Positions 53,375-63,592 of a stretch of 64,000 nt of DNA are shown here, one piece after another. Numbering within the stretch: position 1 is the first letter of the stretch; the number at the start of each line of letters is the position of its first letter. The notes beneath the pieces were generated by a model. It did no database searches, was not told where the DNA came from, and worked only from the letters and a program-made list of their open reading frames with translations. This DNA is from Rhodococcus sp. P1Y (lineage in GTDB: Bacteria > Actinomycetota > Actinomycetes > Mycobacteriales > Mycobacteriaceae), in assembly GCF_003641205.1 (NCBI RefSeq), contig NZ_CP032762.1:4216001-4280000 (forward strand). The letters run 5' to 3'. The translations under genes were made by a program, and so were the position numbers.

Positions 53375-54442
53375 CTAGCTCGACGCTGCTCGCTCCAGAG
53401 GGCTTGTTTCGACGACGTCTCCGGTGGATGCAATCTTGGGGATCCGCGTCGCCCGCGCGTAGACGGTTTCGCCCGGGGCGAGTTGCAGAGCTTCGCTGTC
53501 GCCGCGGGTGATCTGTGCAGCGAACTGTTCGCCGGTTGCGGTGTTCTTCAGTTCCACCTTGACCTCGAAACCGAGGTGCACGACGCGCTCCACGATTGCG
53601 CGCGTGACTCCAGCCGACTCTGCTGTACCGCTTGCCTGCGCTTGCGAGAGGGAGGGATCCCGGCCGACGCGGATGTCGTGCGGACGGACCAACTGACCAT
53701 TCAGTCGCGCGACCTGCCCGAGGAACGACATGACGAAGTTGTTGTCCGGCCGATCGTACAAGTCCTCGGGGGTTCCGATCTGTTCGATCCTGCCCTTGTT
53801 CAGCACCGCAATGCGGTCCGCGACATCGAGTGCTTCTTCCTGGTCGTGGGTGACCAGGACCGTCGTGACGTGGACCTCGTCGTGAAGGCGTCGTAGCCAT
53901 GTCCGTAGGTCCTCACGAACCTTGGCGTCCAATGCGCCGAACGGTTCGTCGAGCAGGAGTACCTGTGGATCGACAGCCAGCGCGCGGGCAAGAGCCATGC
54001 GCTGACGCTGTCCACCGGACAACTGCGCGGGAAAGCGAGTGTGAAATCCCGCGAGACCGACGATTTCGAGAAGCTCGTCCACCTTGCGCTTGATCTCGTC
54101 CTTGGGGCGCTTCCTGATCTTGAGCCCGAACGCGACGTTGTCTCGCACGCTGAGGTGTTTGAACGCCGCGTAGTGCTGGAACACGAACCCGATCTCGCGA
54201 CGCTGAGGACTGATCCAGGTGACGTCCTGGCCTCCGAGAATCACCTGGCCGGAGTCCAACTGTTCCAGGCCGGCAATAGATCTGAGCAGTGTCGACTTGC
54301 CCGACCCGCTGGGCCCGAGCAGGGCGGTCAGCGAACCTTTCGGTATGTCGATGCTGACGTTGTCGAGCGCTGCGAAGTCACCGTAATGCTTGTTGGCACC
54401 GACAACGGAGATTTCGATCTCGTCGGATTTCTGTACGGTCAT
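53375..54442 (-). CDS. cysA: sulfate ABC transporter ATPase CysA
   Basis: This is a 355-residue ATPase with a TOBE-like C-terminal domain. Walker A is [21 protein letters not shown]-loop [18 protein letters not shown], signature [16 protein letters not shown], Walker [16 protein letters not shown] and H-loop [15 protein letters not shown]. The C-terminal part ([14 protein letters not shown]) matches sulfate/molybdate importers. The start ATG overlaps the cysW stop as TAATG. It completes the leftward subI-cysT-cysW-cysA operon. Confidence 0.95.
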   Translation of the reverse strand: MTVQKSDEIEISVVGANKHYGDFAALDNVSIDIPKGSLTALLGPSGSGKSTLLRSIAGLEQLDSGQVILGGQDVTWISPQRREIGFVFQHYAAFKHLSVRDNVAFGLKIRKRPKDEIKRKVDELLEIVGLAGFHTRFPAQLSGGQRQRMALARALAVDPQVLLLDEPFGALDAKVREDLRTWLRRLHDEVHVTTVLVTHDQEEALDVADRIAVLNKGRIEQIGTPEDLYDRPDNNFVMSFLGQVARLNGQLVRPHDIRVGRDPSLSQAQASGTAESAGVTRAIVERVVHLGFEVKVELKNTATGEQFAAQITRGDSEALQLAPGETVYARATRIPKIASTGDVVETSPLERAASS

Positions 54443-55242
54443 TACTTCGTCCTCTTCTTGTCGAGGGTCGTCATCAGGAGCAGGACGATGACGGCGATAG
54501 CCATGAGCAGAGTCGACGCGGCATATGCGCCCTGCTGGTTGAAGTCCTCGTAACGCGAGTTGACGAGAAGCGTCAAGGTTTGCGAAATGCCGGGAAGGTT
54601 CGTCGACACCATGATGACTGCACCGAACTCCCCGAGCGATCTCGCCACCGTCAGCACGATGCCGTACGTCAGTCCCCATCGGATCGCGGGAAGTGTGATT
54701 CGCCAGAACGTCTGCAGTGACGACGCACCGAGCGTGGAGGCCGCCTCTTCCTGTTCTTCACCGATCTCGTACAGGACCGGCTCGACTTCGCGAACCACGA
54801 ACGGGAGGGTGACGAAAATTGTTGCTATCACCATGCCAGGCAGGGCGAAGATGATCTTGAATCCGAGACTTTCCACTCCCCCGAACCAACCGTTGGCACC
54901 CCACAGCAGAATCAGCGCGACACCCGTGACGATCGGTGACACAGCGAACGGCAAATCGACGATGGCTTCGACGATTCCCTTGCCGCGGAATCGTCCTCGG
55001 ACCAGAGCGAGCGCAGTGATCACACCGAAGACGACGTTGATCGGCACGACTATAGCCACGATCAACAGCGACAACTGAAGCGCAGATTGCGAAGCGGGTG
55101 TCGTGATCAGACCCCAGAACGCGGCGAACCCGTCCTCGAACGTGCGATAGAGGATGGCGCCGAGAGGAAACAGAACAAGCGCGGCGAGGTAGAGCAATGC
55201 CACCGTGCGAAGCGAGATCTTGACCGGCAGTCCGATCTTCAT
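54442..55242 (-). CDS. cysW: sulfate ABC transporter permease CysW
   Basis: This is a 266-residue permease with six helices; the first is [20 protein letters not shown]. The ATPase-contact loop is [23 protein letters not shown] ([20 protein letters not shown]). The [20 protein letters not shown] segment is characteristic of CysW. Forms the membrane pore with CysT. Confidence 0.94.
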   Translation of the reverse strand: MKIGLPVKISLRTVALLYLAALVLFPLGAILYRTFEDGFAAFWGLITTPASQSALQLSLLIVAIVVPINVVFGVITALALVRGRFRGKGIVEAIVDLPFAVSPIVTGVALILLWGANGWFGGVESLGFKIIFALPGMVIATIFVTLPFVVREVEPVLYEIGEEQEEAASTLGASSLQTFWRITLPAIRWGLTYGIVLTVARSLGEFGAVIMVSTNLPGISQTLTLLVNSRYEDFNQQGAYAASTLLMAIAVIVLLLMTTLDKKRTK

Positions 55243-56138
55243 CGAGTTTGCTCCTCACGTCGCGCCAAACGGTTGCCGATGATGCGCAGGACGAACAGGA
55301 CGACGAAGGCCAGTGCCAACAACACCACCGAGATCGCGGCGGCGTCCACGGGCTGATCGTATTCGATCAGTTCACGGATGTACTGCGACGCAATCTGAGT
55401 CTCACCCGGGATGTTGCCCCCGATGAGCACAACGGACCCGAATTCGCCGATTGCGCGCGCAAACGCCAGACCGGTACCGCTGAGAACCGATGGAAGCAGG
55501 ACGGGCAGCACGATCGAACGAAATATCGTCCAATTGTTGGCCCCGAGCGATGCGGCTGCTTCCTCCACCTCGTTGTCGAGTTCGATCAGCACCGGCTGCA
55601 CGGCGCGCACGACAAATGGAAGTGTGACGAACAACAGGGCCACCACGACGGCAGGCTTGGTGGCGTTGAACACCAGACCGACAGGGCTCGCGGGGCCGTA
55701 CAACGACAGCAGCACGAGACTGGCAACAATGGTCGGCAGGGCGAACGGAAGATCGATCAACGCGTTGACGAACCGCTTGCCGGGGAACTCGTCACGAACG
55801 AGCACCCATGCGATCAGCGTTCCGAACACGAGGTTCACGAGGGCAGCAGCCGCCGACACCTCGAGCGTCACCTTGAACGTGGCCACGGCCCGAGGCGCAG
55901 TGACCGCGTCCCAGAAACCGACGATGCCGTCGTCGAAGGATTTGACGGTCAGAGCAGCGAGCGGCAGCAACACGATTACGCTGAGCCACAACATCGCCAC
56001 GCCGAGCCCGAACGGACCGACCGATCCGGACCCGCGGAACTTCTTCCCCTTGCGAGGAGAGGGCCGCAGGCCCGGACCACCGGGTGTGGAAGCTACGGAA
56101 CGACCCGGACTGTCGGGGTCGAGACTGGTCGAGGACAT
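55239..56138 (-). CDS. cysT: sulfate ABC transporter permease CysT
   Basis: This is a 299-residue permease with a 35-residue polar, Pro/Gly-rich N-tail and six helices, starting at FGLGVAMLWLSVIVLLPLAA. The conserved loop is NEVEEAAASLGANNWTIFRS and SGTGLAFARAIGEFGSVVLI follows. It overlaps cysW by ATGA. The pair with CysW imports sulfate or thiosulfate delivered by the binding lipoprotein. Confidence 0.94.
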   Translation of the reverse strand: MSSTSLDPDSPGRSVASTPGGPGLRPSPRKGKKFRGSGSVGPFGLGVAMLWLSVIVLLPLAALTVKSFDDGIVGFWDAVTAPRAVATFKVTLEVSAAAALVNLVFGTLIAWVLVRDEFPGKRFVNALIDLPFALPTIVASLVLLSLYGPASPVGLVFNATKPAVVVALLFVTLPFVVRAVQPVLIELDNEVEEAAASLGANNWTIFRSIVLPVLLPSVLSGTGLAFARAIGEFGSVVLIGGNIPGETQIASQYIRELIEYDQPVDAAAISVVLLALAFVVLFVLRIIGNRLARREEQTR

Positions 56139-56144
56139 GGTGTG

Positions 56145-57167
56145 CTACTTGGTGTTTTCTTTGTAAATCGTCGTGATCGCACCGGTGTCACCGAACAGTT
56201 CGGCGTCGACTGCATCCCAGCCACCGAGCTCGTCGATCGTGTGCAGGCTCGACGGGGTGAAGAACTTGTCGGAGAACTCAGCGGCGATCTCCGGGTTGGT
56301 CGGACGGAAACCGGCCTCGGCCCACACCCGCTGCCCCTCGTCGGTGTAGATGAAGTCGTTGAGCGCGTTGGCTTTGTCGAGTTGCGAGCTCGAGTTGACG
56401 ACAGCAACGGGGTTGTCGATGCGGAAGGTGTCCGCGACGTCGACGTGCTCGACCTTCTCGCCCTGCTCCTCGATCAGCAGAGCCTCGTTCTCGTAACTCA
56501 GCAGAACGTCACCCTGTCCTTGGAGGAAGGCTTCGGTCGCTGCCCGGCCGGATTCGGGCTGCACCGGAAAGTGACCGGACACGAGCTGTTGAACGTAGTC
56601 GAGTCCTGCTTGCTTGTTCTGACCGCCGTTGCTCTTCGCCGCATACGGCGCGAGAAGGTTCCACTTGGCCGAACCGGAGCTGAGCGGGCTAGGGCTGATG
56701 ACCTGAACGTCGGGCTTCAACAAGTCGTCCCAGGTTTGAATGTTCTTCGGGTTTCCCTCTCGCACGACCAGGGTGACAACGGAACCGAAAGGCACGCCGC
56801 CGTAAGCATTCTCGTTCCAGTTCTCGTCGACCTTGCCTGCTTTGACCAGACGGGTGACATCGGGCTCGACGGAGAAGTTCACGATGTCTGCGGGAGCGCC
56901 GTCGGCGACCTTGCGAGACTGATTGCCCGACGCGCCGTAGTCCGCGTTGATCGTCGTTCCCTCGCCTGCTTCGGTCTCGGCGAATGCGGGACCGATTGCG
57001 TCCCAGCCGTTCTTGGGCACTGCGTATCCGACGAGCGTGAGAGCTGATCCGCCGCCCGATCCGCCTTCGGCTCCGACGGTATCGCTCGAACCACCGCCGC
57101 AGGCGGCGAGGACAAGCGTTCCCACTGCAGCGAAGGTGGTGAGCAGGTATCGAGACTTGAGCCTCAT
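56145..57167 (-). CDS. subI: sulfate-binding lipoprotein
   Basis: This is a 340-residue lipoprotein. The signal peptide ends with VGTLVLAAC, a lipobox, followed by a Gly/Ser linker. The mature part has the sulfate-binding pattern TLVGYAVPKNGWDAIGPAF, DYGASGNQSRKVADGAPADI, VFPVQPESGRAATEAF-like and DEGQRVWAEAGFRP. It is the first gene of the transport operon, 6 bases before cysT. A second cysteine leader peptide lies 188 bases upstream. Confidence 0.95.
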   Translation of the reverse strand: MRLKSRYLLTTFAAVGTLVLAACGGGSSDTVGAEGGSGGGSALTLVGYAVPKNGWDAIGPAFAETEAGEGTTINADYGASGNQSRKVADGAPADIVNFSVEPDVTRLVKAGKVDENWNENAYGGVPFGSVVTLVVREGNPKNIQTWDDLLKPDVQVISPSPLSSGSAKWNLLAPYAAKSNGGQNKQAGLDYVQQLVSGHFPVQPESGRAATEAFLQGQGDVLLSYENEALLIEEQGEKVEHVDVADTFRIDNPVAVVNSSSQLDKANALNDFIYTDEGQRVWAEAGFRPTNPEIAAEFSDKFFTPSSLHTIDELGGWDAVDAELFGDTGAITTIYKENTK

Positions 57168-57355
57168 CGAGAAGAACCTTTCATCGCATGTCTATCTGAA
57201 TGGTCGAGAACTGATGAACAGTGAGGAACCGACTACCGACCGATGGACCTCGGGCGGCACGGTACGGGCGCCGAGCGAAATCGATGCGTCGATCAGGACG
57301 AAGCCGCAGCAGGCTCACGCAGTGCGTGAAGGCAGGGCCGGGACAGCAGTCGAGA

Positions 57356-57457
57356 TCAGGATGCCGAGTGACAACAGTCGATATCAGCGACTGCGAGCAT
57401 GCCGACTGCGATCAACGCCAATTCATGGCGGACCTGGTACTCGGCTGCGTCGGACAC
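57356..57457 (-). CDS. cysteine-containing leader peptide of the sulfate transport operon
   Basis: GTG-initiated 33-residue frame that ends AVADIDCCHSAS-stop, with Cys-Cys at positions 28-29. The GTG lies 7 bases after a -10-like TAGATT (57465-57470), the same layout as the leader of the sulfite reductase operon, so it should be leaderless. It lies 188 bases upstream of the sulfate-binding protein gene in the same direction. Role by analogy: ribosome slowing at CC when cysteine is low lets the operon be expressed. An internal ATG (57400) could give a 14-residue form. Confidence 0.6.
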   Translation of the reverse strand: MSDAAEYQVRHELALIAVGMLAVADIDCCHSAS

Positions 57458-57464
57458 GGACAGA

Positions 57465-57470
57465 AATCTA
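57465..57470 (-). promoter_or_regulatory. -10-like element TAGATT of the sulfate transport operon
   Basis: On the minus strand TAGATT is followed after 7 bases by the GTG of the leader peptide. A weak TTAGAG is 18 bases upstream. The spacing supports a leaderless start. Confidence 0.5.
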
Positions 57471-57524
57471 GCAGAGGATTCGGACGGACTCTAATCCTGC
57501 GGCCGTCCACGTCGTCTGCGCGCT

Positions 57525-57602
57525 CTACCTGGTCAGCAACCACGCCAGAACAACGAGTACCAGCAGCGCGACGAGTGCGAGCGTGACCCTCGACTTCGGC
57601 AT
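57525..57602 (-). CDS. 25-residue single-helix membrane peptide
   Basis: ATG to stop encodes 25 residues: MPKSR, then a hydrophobic stretch VTLALVALLVLVVLAWLL and a short end TR. That is one membrane helix with a positive flank. It overlaps the stop of the gene upstream by 4 bases (ATGA), so it is probably translated by coupling. It is too short for family assignment. In mycobacteria the corresponding space between the sulfate operon and the GH15 gene also holds small membrane genes. Confidence 0.5.
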   Translation of the reverse strand: MPKSRVTLALVALLVLVVLAWLLTR

Positions 57603-57838
57603 CAGTGACCTTCCGTGATCGATGGGCCCGGCACAGGAACGGTATCGCTGTCCGAGCGGGCGTCGCGACCGAGGACGTGGAGCACGGCGGCGAGCACTCG
57701 ATCGAACACGCGCGCCAGTCCGAACGCCGCAGGAACGGCGACGAGGATAACGACCAGGGCCTGTGGCACGAACGGGAGCCCGGTGATCCAGAGTTCGACT
57801 CCGTCCCACCACCTAGCTATCGCATCCACATCAACCAC
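57602..57838 (-). CDS. small conserved membrane protein
   Basis: This protein of about 78 residues has DAIARWWDGVELWITGLPF then a helix VPQALVVILVAVPAAFGLAR and a soluble acidic/Pro-rich tail (DSDTVPVPGPSITEGH). The GTG of VVDVDAIARW is a reasonable start, although the ribosome site is weak. It is divergent from the GH15 gene and co-translated with the 25-residue peptide. A function is not known. Confidence 0.6.
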   Translation of the reverse strand: MVDVDAIARWWDGVELWITGLPFVPQALVVILVAVPAAFGLARVFDRVLAAVLHVLGRDARSDSDTVPVPGPSITEGH

Positions 57839-57941
57839 CTTAGGTGTGCCGCAGGTGCGCTCCGCTTCCGGCCTGCCGGTCCGCCACGCCGAAAACCGCC
57901 AGCGGTAGACGTCGAGCGCCGTGGGCGGTGATGATTGGCAT

Positions 57942-59984
57942 ATGACGGGATTCGAGGAGCAGTCGACGGTAGTGCCCGTGCGAGACGATTCGATTCCACG
58001 GCCCGGTGCACCCAATGAGGCCGAACACGGGGTTCAAGGCGTTCTGGGCAGCACCGAAGCGCCGGTGTCCACGCTCACCTCGGCGCGAAGCGCCTTTCCG
58101 CCGATCGACGACTATGCCTTCCTTTCCGATTGTGAAACGACCTGCCTCATCGCTCGCAACGGCTCGGTCGAGTGGATGTGTGTACCCCGCCCCGACTCCC
58201 CCAGCATCTTCGGCGCAGTTCTCGACCGGAGTGCCGGCCATTTCCGGGTCGGACCCTATGGCCAGTCCGTGCCGGCGGCACGTCGTTATCTACCCGGCGG
58301 ACTGATCGTCGAGACGACGTGGCAGACCGAGACCGGCTGGCTCATCGTCCGCGACGCTCTCATCATGGGTCCATGGCACAACACCGATCAACGATCACGA
58401 ACCCATAAGCGGGCACCGAGCGACTGGGATGCCGAACACATCCTGCTCAGAACGGTCAAGTGCGTCAGCGGCACGGTGGAACTGGAAATGAGCTGCGAAC
58501 CGGCGTTCGATTACCACCGCGCGCCCGCACGATGGGAATACACCGGCAAGGTGTACGAGGAGGCCACGGCAACCTGCGAGGCAAGTGCGGACGGCGACCA
58601 ACCCACCCTCAAGCTCACCACCAATCTGCGGATCGGCATCGAAGGTCGTGAGGCCCGCGCGCGCACCAGAATGTCAGAGGGTGACAACGTCTTCGTCGCC
58701 ATGTCCTGGTCCGATCTCGCGGCGCCGCAGACGTTCGAGGAAGCTGCTGAGAAAATGTGGCGCACGTCGGAGTGCTGGCGACAGTGGATCACCATCGGAC
58801 GATTCCCGGATCACCCGTGGCGCGGGTTTCTGCAGCGAAGCGCGCTCGCATTGAAAGGCCTCACCTACGCACCGACCGGCGCACTGCTCGCAGCGTCGAC
58901 GACCTCACTGCCGGAAACACCTGGCGGCGAACGTAACTGGGACTACCGCTACGCGTGGGTACGCGACTCGACCTTCGCCCTGTGGGGTCTGTACACGCTC
59001 GGACTCGATCGCGAAGCCAACGACTTCTTCTCCTTCATGTCCGACGTATCGATGACCGAGGACGGCAAGGCCAATCCACTCCAGGTCATGTACGGGATCG
59101 GCGGGGAGAAGACGCTGGAGGAGACCGAACTTCCGCACCTGTCCGGGTACGACGGTGCGAAGCCGGTGCGAATCGGCAACGGTGCATACAACCAGGAGCA
59201 GCACGACATCTGGGGCACGATGCTCGATTCGGTGTATCTGCACGTCAGGTCCCGCGAGCATGTGCCGGAGTCACTGTGGCCTCTGCTGAAACGACAGGTC
59301 GAGGAAGCTATCGCCAATTGGCGCAAGCCGGACCGTGGCATCTGGGAGGTACGCGGTGAGCCGCAGCACTTCACGTCGTCGAAGGTCATGTGTTGGGTCG
59401 CGCTCGATCGCGGTGCGAAATTGGCTGCCATCCACGGCGAGACGGACTACGCCGGCGAGTGGAACGACATCGCCGACGAGATCAAGGAGGACATCCTCGA
59501 GCACGGTGTCGACGAGCGCGGTGTACTGACGCAACGGTACGGACACGAATCGCTCGACGCCTCACTGCTTCTCGTGCCGTTGCTCCGGTTCCTGCCCGCC
59601 GACGATCCCCGCGTACGCGCGACAGTGCTCGCAATCGCGGACGAACTGACGGTCGACGGTCTCGTCCTCCGGTACAAGGTCGACACCACCGACGACGGTC
59701 TACAGGGAGAGGAAGGAACATTCACGATCTGCTCCTTCTGGCTCGTGTCCGCGCTCGTCGAGATCGGCGAGCTGGCGCGCGCAAAGCATCTCTGCGAGCG
59801 ACTTCTCGGGTATGCGAGCCCGCTGAAGCTCTACGCGGAGGAGATCGATGCACGCACCGGTCGCCACCTCGGGAACTTCCCGCAGGCGTTCACGCACCTG
59901 GCATTGATCAACGCCGTTGTCCACGTCATTCGCGCCGAGGAGGCTCAGGCCTCGGGGCATTTTCAGCCCGCGCACACCAACTGA
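57942..59984 (+). CDS. GH15 glycoside hydrolase, probable trehalase
   Basis: This protein of about 680 residues belongs to GH15 (glucoamylase/trehalase). The N-terminal beta-sandwich (PPIDDYAFLSDCETTCLIAR, WMCVPRPDSPSIFGAVLD) is followed by the alpha/alpha-barrel with PGGERNWDYRYAWVRDSTFA, and the late VMCWVALDRGAKLA and EEGTFTICSFWLVSALVEIG hold catalytic Glu residues. Mycobacterial relatives at this position are phosphate-dependent trehalases, so trehalose is the likely substrate (inference). ATG 57942 is used; a GTG at 57921 is possible. About 45 N-terminal residues are low complexity. Confidence 0.88.
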   Translation: MTGFEEQSTVVPVRDDSIPRPGAPNEAEHGVQGVLGSTEAPVSTLTSARSAFPPIDDYAFLSDCETTCLIARNGSVEWMCVPRPDSPSIFGAVLDRSAGHFRVGPYGQSVPAARRYLPGGLIVETTWQTETGWLIVRDALIMGPWHNTDQRSRTHKRAPSDWDAEHILLRTVKCVSGTVELEMSCEPAFDYHRAPARWEYTGKVYEEATATCEASADGDQPTLKLTTNLRIGIEGREARARTRMSEGDNVFVAMSWSDLAAPQTFEEAAEKMWRTSECWRQWITIGRFPDHPWRGFLQRSALALKGLTYAPTGALLAASTTSLPETPGGERNWDYRYAWVRDSTFALWGLYTLGLDREANDFFSFMSDVSMTEDGKANPLQVMYGIGGEKTLEETELPHLSGYDGAKPVRIGNGAYNQEQHDIWGTMLDSVYLHVRSREHVPESLWPLLKRQVEEAIANWRKPDRGIWEVRGEPQHFTSSKVMCWVALDRGAKLAAIHGETDYAGEWNDIADEIKEDILEHGVDERGVLTQRYGHESLDASLLLVPLLRFLPADDPRVRATVLAIADELTVDGLVLRYKVDTTDDGLQGEEGTFTICSFWLVSALVEIGELARAKHLCERLLGYASPLKLYAEEIDARTGRHLGNFPQAFTHLALINAVVHVIRAEEAQASGHFQPAHTN

Positions 59985-60002
59985 GCGTGAGTGCAGACTG
60001 TG

Positions 60003-61010
60003 TCAGCGTCCGAGCTGCTGGGCCCACTCGCTCATCAGCTCGGACACCGTCGCTCGCCGCGCACGCAGGTGTCCGGTCCCGGCCCACATCGACAACGCCG
60101 AGGGATCGCCCGCAGCTCCGGCCTTGGCGCGCATCGGCGCCGTCAGGTAATGCAGGTCCGGATAGGCCAACGGGGCGTCCTCGGAATTGTCGAGCATGAA
60201 TTCGTTGACGATCCCGCGAGCCGGCCGACCGGAAAATGCCCGTGTGACAGCGGTATCCGCAGTCTCCGTGAGTTGATCACGGTGAACCTGCCGGGTTCCG
60301 GCCTCGGTGGTGTTCAAGAAAGCTGTACCGAGTTGTGCAGCGTCGGCGGCACCGGATTCGAGGAGCGGCGCGATGTCGAACCCGTCCATGAGGCCGCCCG
60401 CTGCAATGCGCGGCAGCGTCGACACCGCGCGGACGGCTGCGAGCACCTGATCGAGAGGCTCCTCGGGGGCCGAGCCGTCGAAGCTACCGCGATGGCCGCC
60501 CGCTTCCGGGCCTTGAACGACGAGCGCATCGACACCGTTCCGCTCGGCTTCGGCCGCTTCGGTAGCCGAGGTGACTGTGCACCACACCTCGGTGCCGACC
60601 TCGTGGAAGGCAGCGACCTCCGCCGCGTCGAACGTGCCGAAGGTGCTGGAGACGAGAGGCACCGGATTGTGGATCAACCAGCGAAACTTCTCCGGGTAGA
60701 AGTCGTCGCGCCGCGGTAGCACGCCTGGCTCAGCGTCGTACTTCTCGAACCACGGAGCAATGCGAGCGGCGTACGCGTCGACATCGGCTGAAGTCGGATC
60801 GTCGGGCAGGAAAAGATTGACGCCGAATCTCACGTCGCGCATCGAATCTATTTGAGCTGCAAACTTTTCCAGATCCAGCAGCGCACCGGCAATCATGCCG
60901 AGGCCGCCGGCAGCCGTCACCGCTCTCGCGAGATCGGGCGTCGACGGACCACCGGCCATCGGGGCACTGACGATCGGGACGGACAGTTCACTGAGGATTC
61001 GCGTCGTCAC
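60003..61010 (-). CDS. nitronate monooxygenase (NMO/2-nitropropane dioxygenase family)
   Basis: This is a 335-residue FMN enzyme with a TIM barrel: LSVPIVSAPMAGGPSTPDLA at the start, VTAAGGLGMIAGALLD, and the catalytic His in VVQGPEAGGHRGSF, then RIAAGGLMDGFDIAPLL and AAQLGTAFLNTTEAGT. Class I nitronate monooxygenases detoxify alkyl nitronates such as propionate 3-nitronate. It converges with the GH15 gene across 18 bases. Confidence 0.93.
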   Translation of the reverse strand: MTTRILSELSVPIVSAPMAGGPSTPDLARAVTAAGGLGMIAGALLDLEKFAAQIDSMRDVRFGVNLFLPDDPTSADVDAYAARIAPWFEKYDAEPGVLPRRDDFYPEKFRWLIHNPVPLVSSTFGTFDAAEVAAFHEVGTEVWCTVTSATEAAEAERNGVDALVVQGPEAGGHRGSFDGSAPEEPLDQVLAAVRAVSTLPRIAAGGLMDGFDIAPLLESGAADAAQLGTAFLNTTEAGTRQVHRDQLTETADTAVTRAFSGRPARGIVNEFMLDNSEDAPLAYPDLHYLTAPMRAKAGAAGDPSALSMWAGTGHLRARRATVSELMSEWAQQLGR

Positions 61011-61036
61011 GATCCTCGAATCTACGCGGCTTCGCG

Positions 61037-62878
<1,842 letters not shown>

Positions 62879-62974
62879 TCGTATCCTTTGCTGGCGTTTG
62901 CAAGAGAGAACTGGTCCATCGTCCCACGCGCACGCGTCGGCAACCGAAGTGGCTGCTGACTAAACTCGACGCTC

Positions 62975-63538
62975 ATGGCTGGCAACTGGAGCAAATTCAC
63001 ATCGGAACTGGGAAAGATCGCGCTGCGCGAGGGCCCGAGGCTGTTTCGCCAGCTGCAGAAATCAGGTGCCCTCCAGAAGGGCAAGGACGCGATCACGAAC
63101 AAGACATCGCCCGGGCCCGCGACTCCCTCGGGCCGACCGGTGGCATCGAAGACAGTCCCGACGGCTCATCGCGCCCGACGCGTCGAGTACTCCCCCGACC
63201 TCGACGGAAAGGCCGATCCCGGCGAGATCGTGTGGACGTGGGTGACGTACGAGGAGGACGCGAGCCAGGGCAAGGACCGGCCGGTTCTGGTCGTCGGCCG
63301 AGACGGCACGACCTTGCTCGGGCTGATGCTGTCCAGCCAGGACAAGCGGGACGGCGACCCCGACTGGGTGCCGATCGGCTCCGGATCGTGGGACGCCGAG
63401 GGTCGGCCGAGCTGGATCAGGCTCGATCGGGTTCTCGACGTGCCCGAGACAGGGATTCGCCGCGAGGGCGCCATCCTCGCCAAAGGGAAGTTCGACGCCG
63501 TCGCAGCCCGACTTCGTTCGCAGTACAGCTGGTCCTGA
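62975..63538 (+). CDS. PemK/MazF-like (SH3 barrel) protein without visible antitoxin
   Basis: This is a 187-residue protein. The first 70 residues are basic and helical (MAGNWSKFTSELGKIALREG, FRQLQKSGALQKGKDA). From about 70 on it has the SH3-like barrel of PemK/MazF proteins: DLDGKADPGEIVWTWVTYEE, GKDRPVLVVGRDG, LGLMLSSQDK and WIRLDRVLDVPETGI. MazF toxins cut RNA, but this one is longer, stands beside lepA as in mycobacteria and has no antitoxin gene at either side. TAAACT 8 bases before the ATG suggests a leaderless message. Confidence 0.8.
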   Translation: MAGNWSKFTSELGKIALREGPRLFRQLQKSGALQKGKDAITNKTSPGPATPSGRPVASKTVPTAHRARRVEYSPDLDGKADPGEIVWTWVTYEEDASQGKDRPVLVVGRDGTTLLGLMLSSQDKRDGDPDWVPIGSGSWDAEGRPSWIRLDRVLDVPETGIRREGAILAKGKFDAVAARLRSQYSWS

Positions 63539-63545
63539 CGCTCCT

Positions 63546-63587
63546 CGTGCGTGGGTAATGACACTCCGGTGTCATTACCCACGCACG
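63546..63587. terminator. bidirectional hairpin with 19-bp perfect stem
   Basis: CGTGCGTGGGTAATGACAC (63546-63564) is exactly complementary to 63569-63587 with a TCCG loop, 8 bases after the PemK-like stop and 6 bases before the transglutaminase stop. The CGTGCGTG start resembles the repeat at 45319. Confidence 0.8.
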
Positions 63588-63592
63588 GGCCG

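Noticed and set aside
55248..57047. 599-codon open frame on the plus strand
   Set aside because: It is antisense to cysT and the sulfate-binding protein gene and its His/Arg/Gln-rich translation has no domain.
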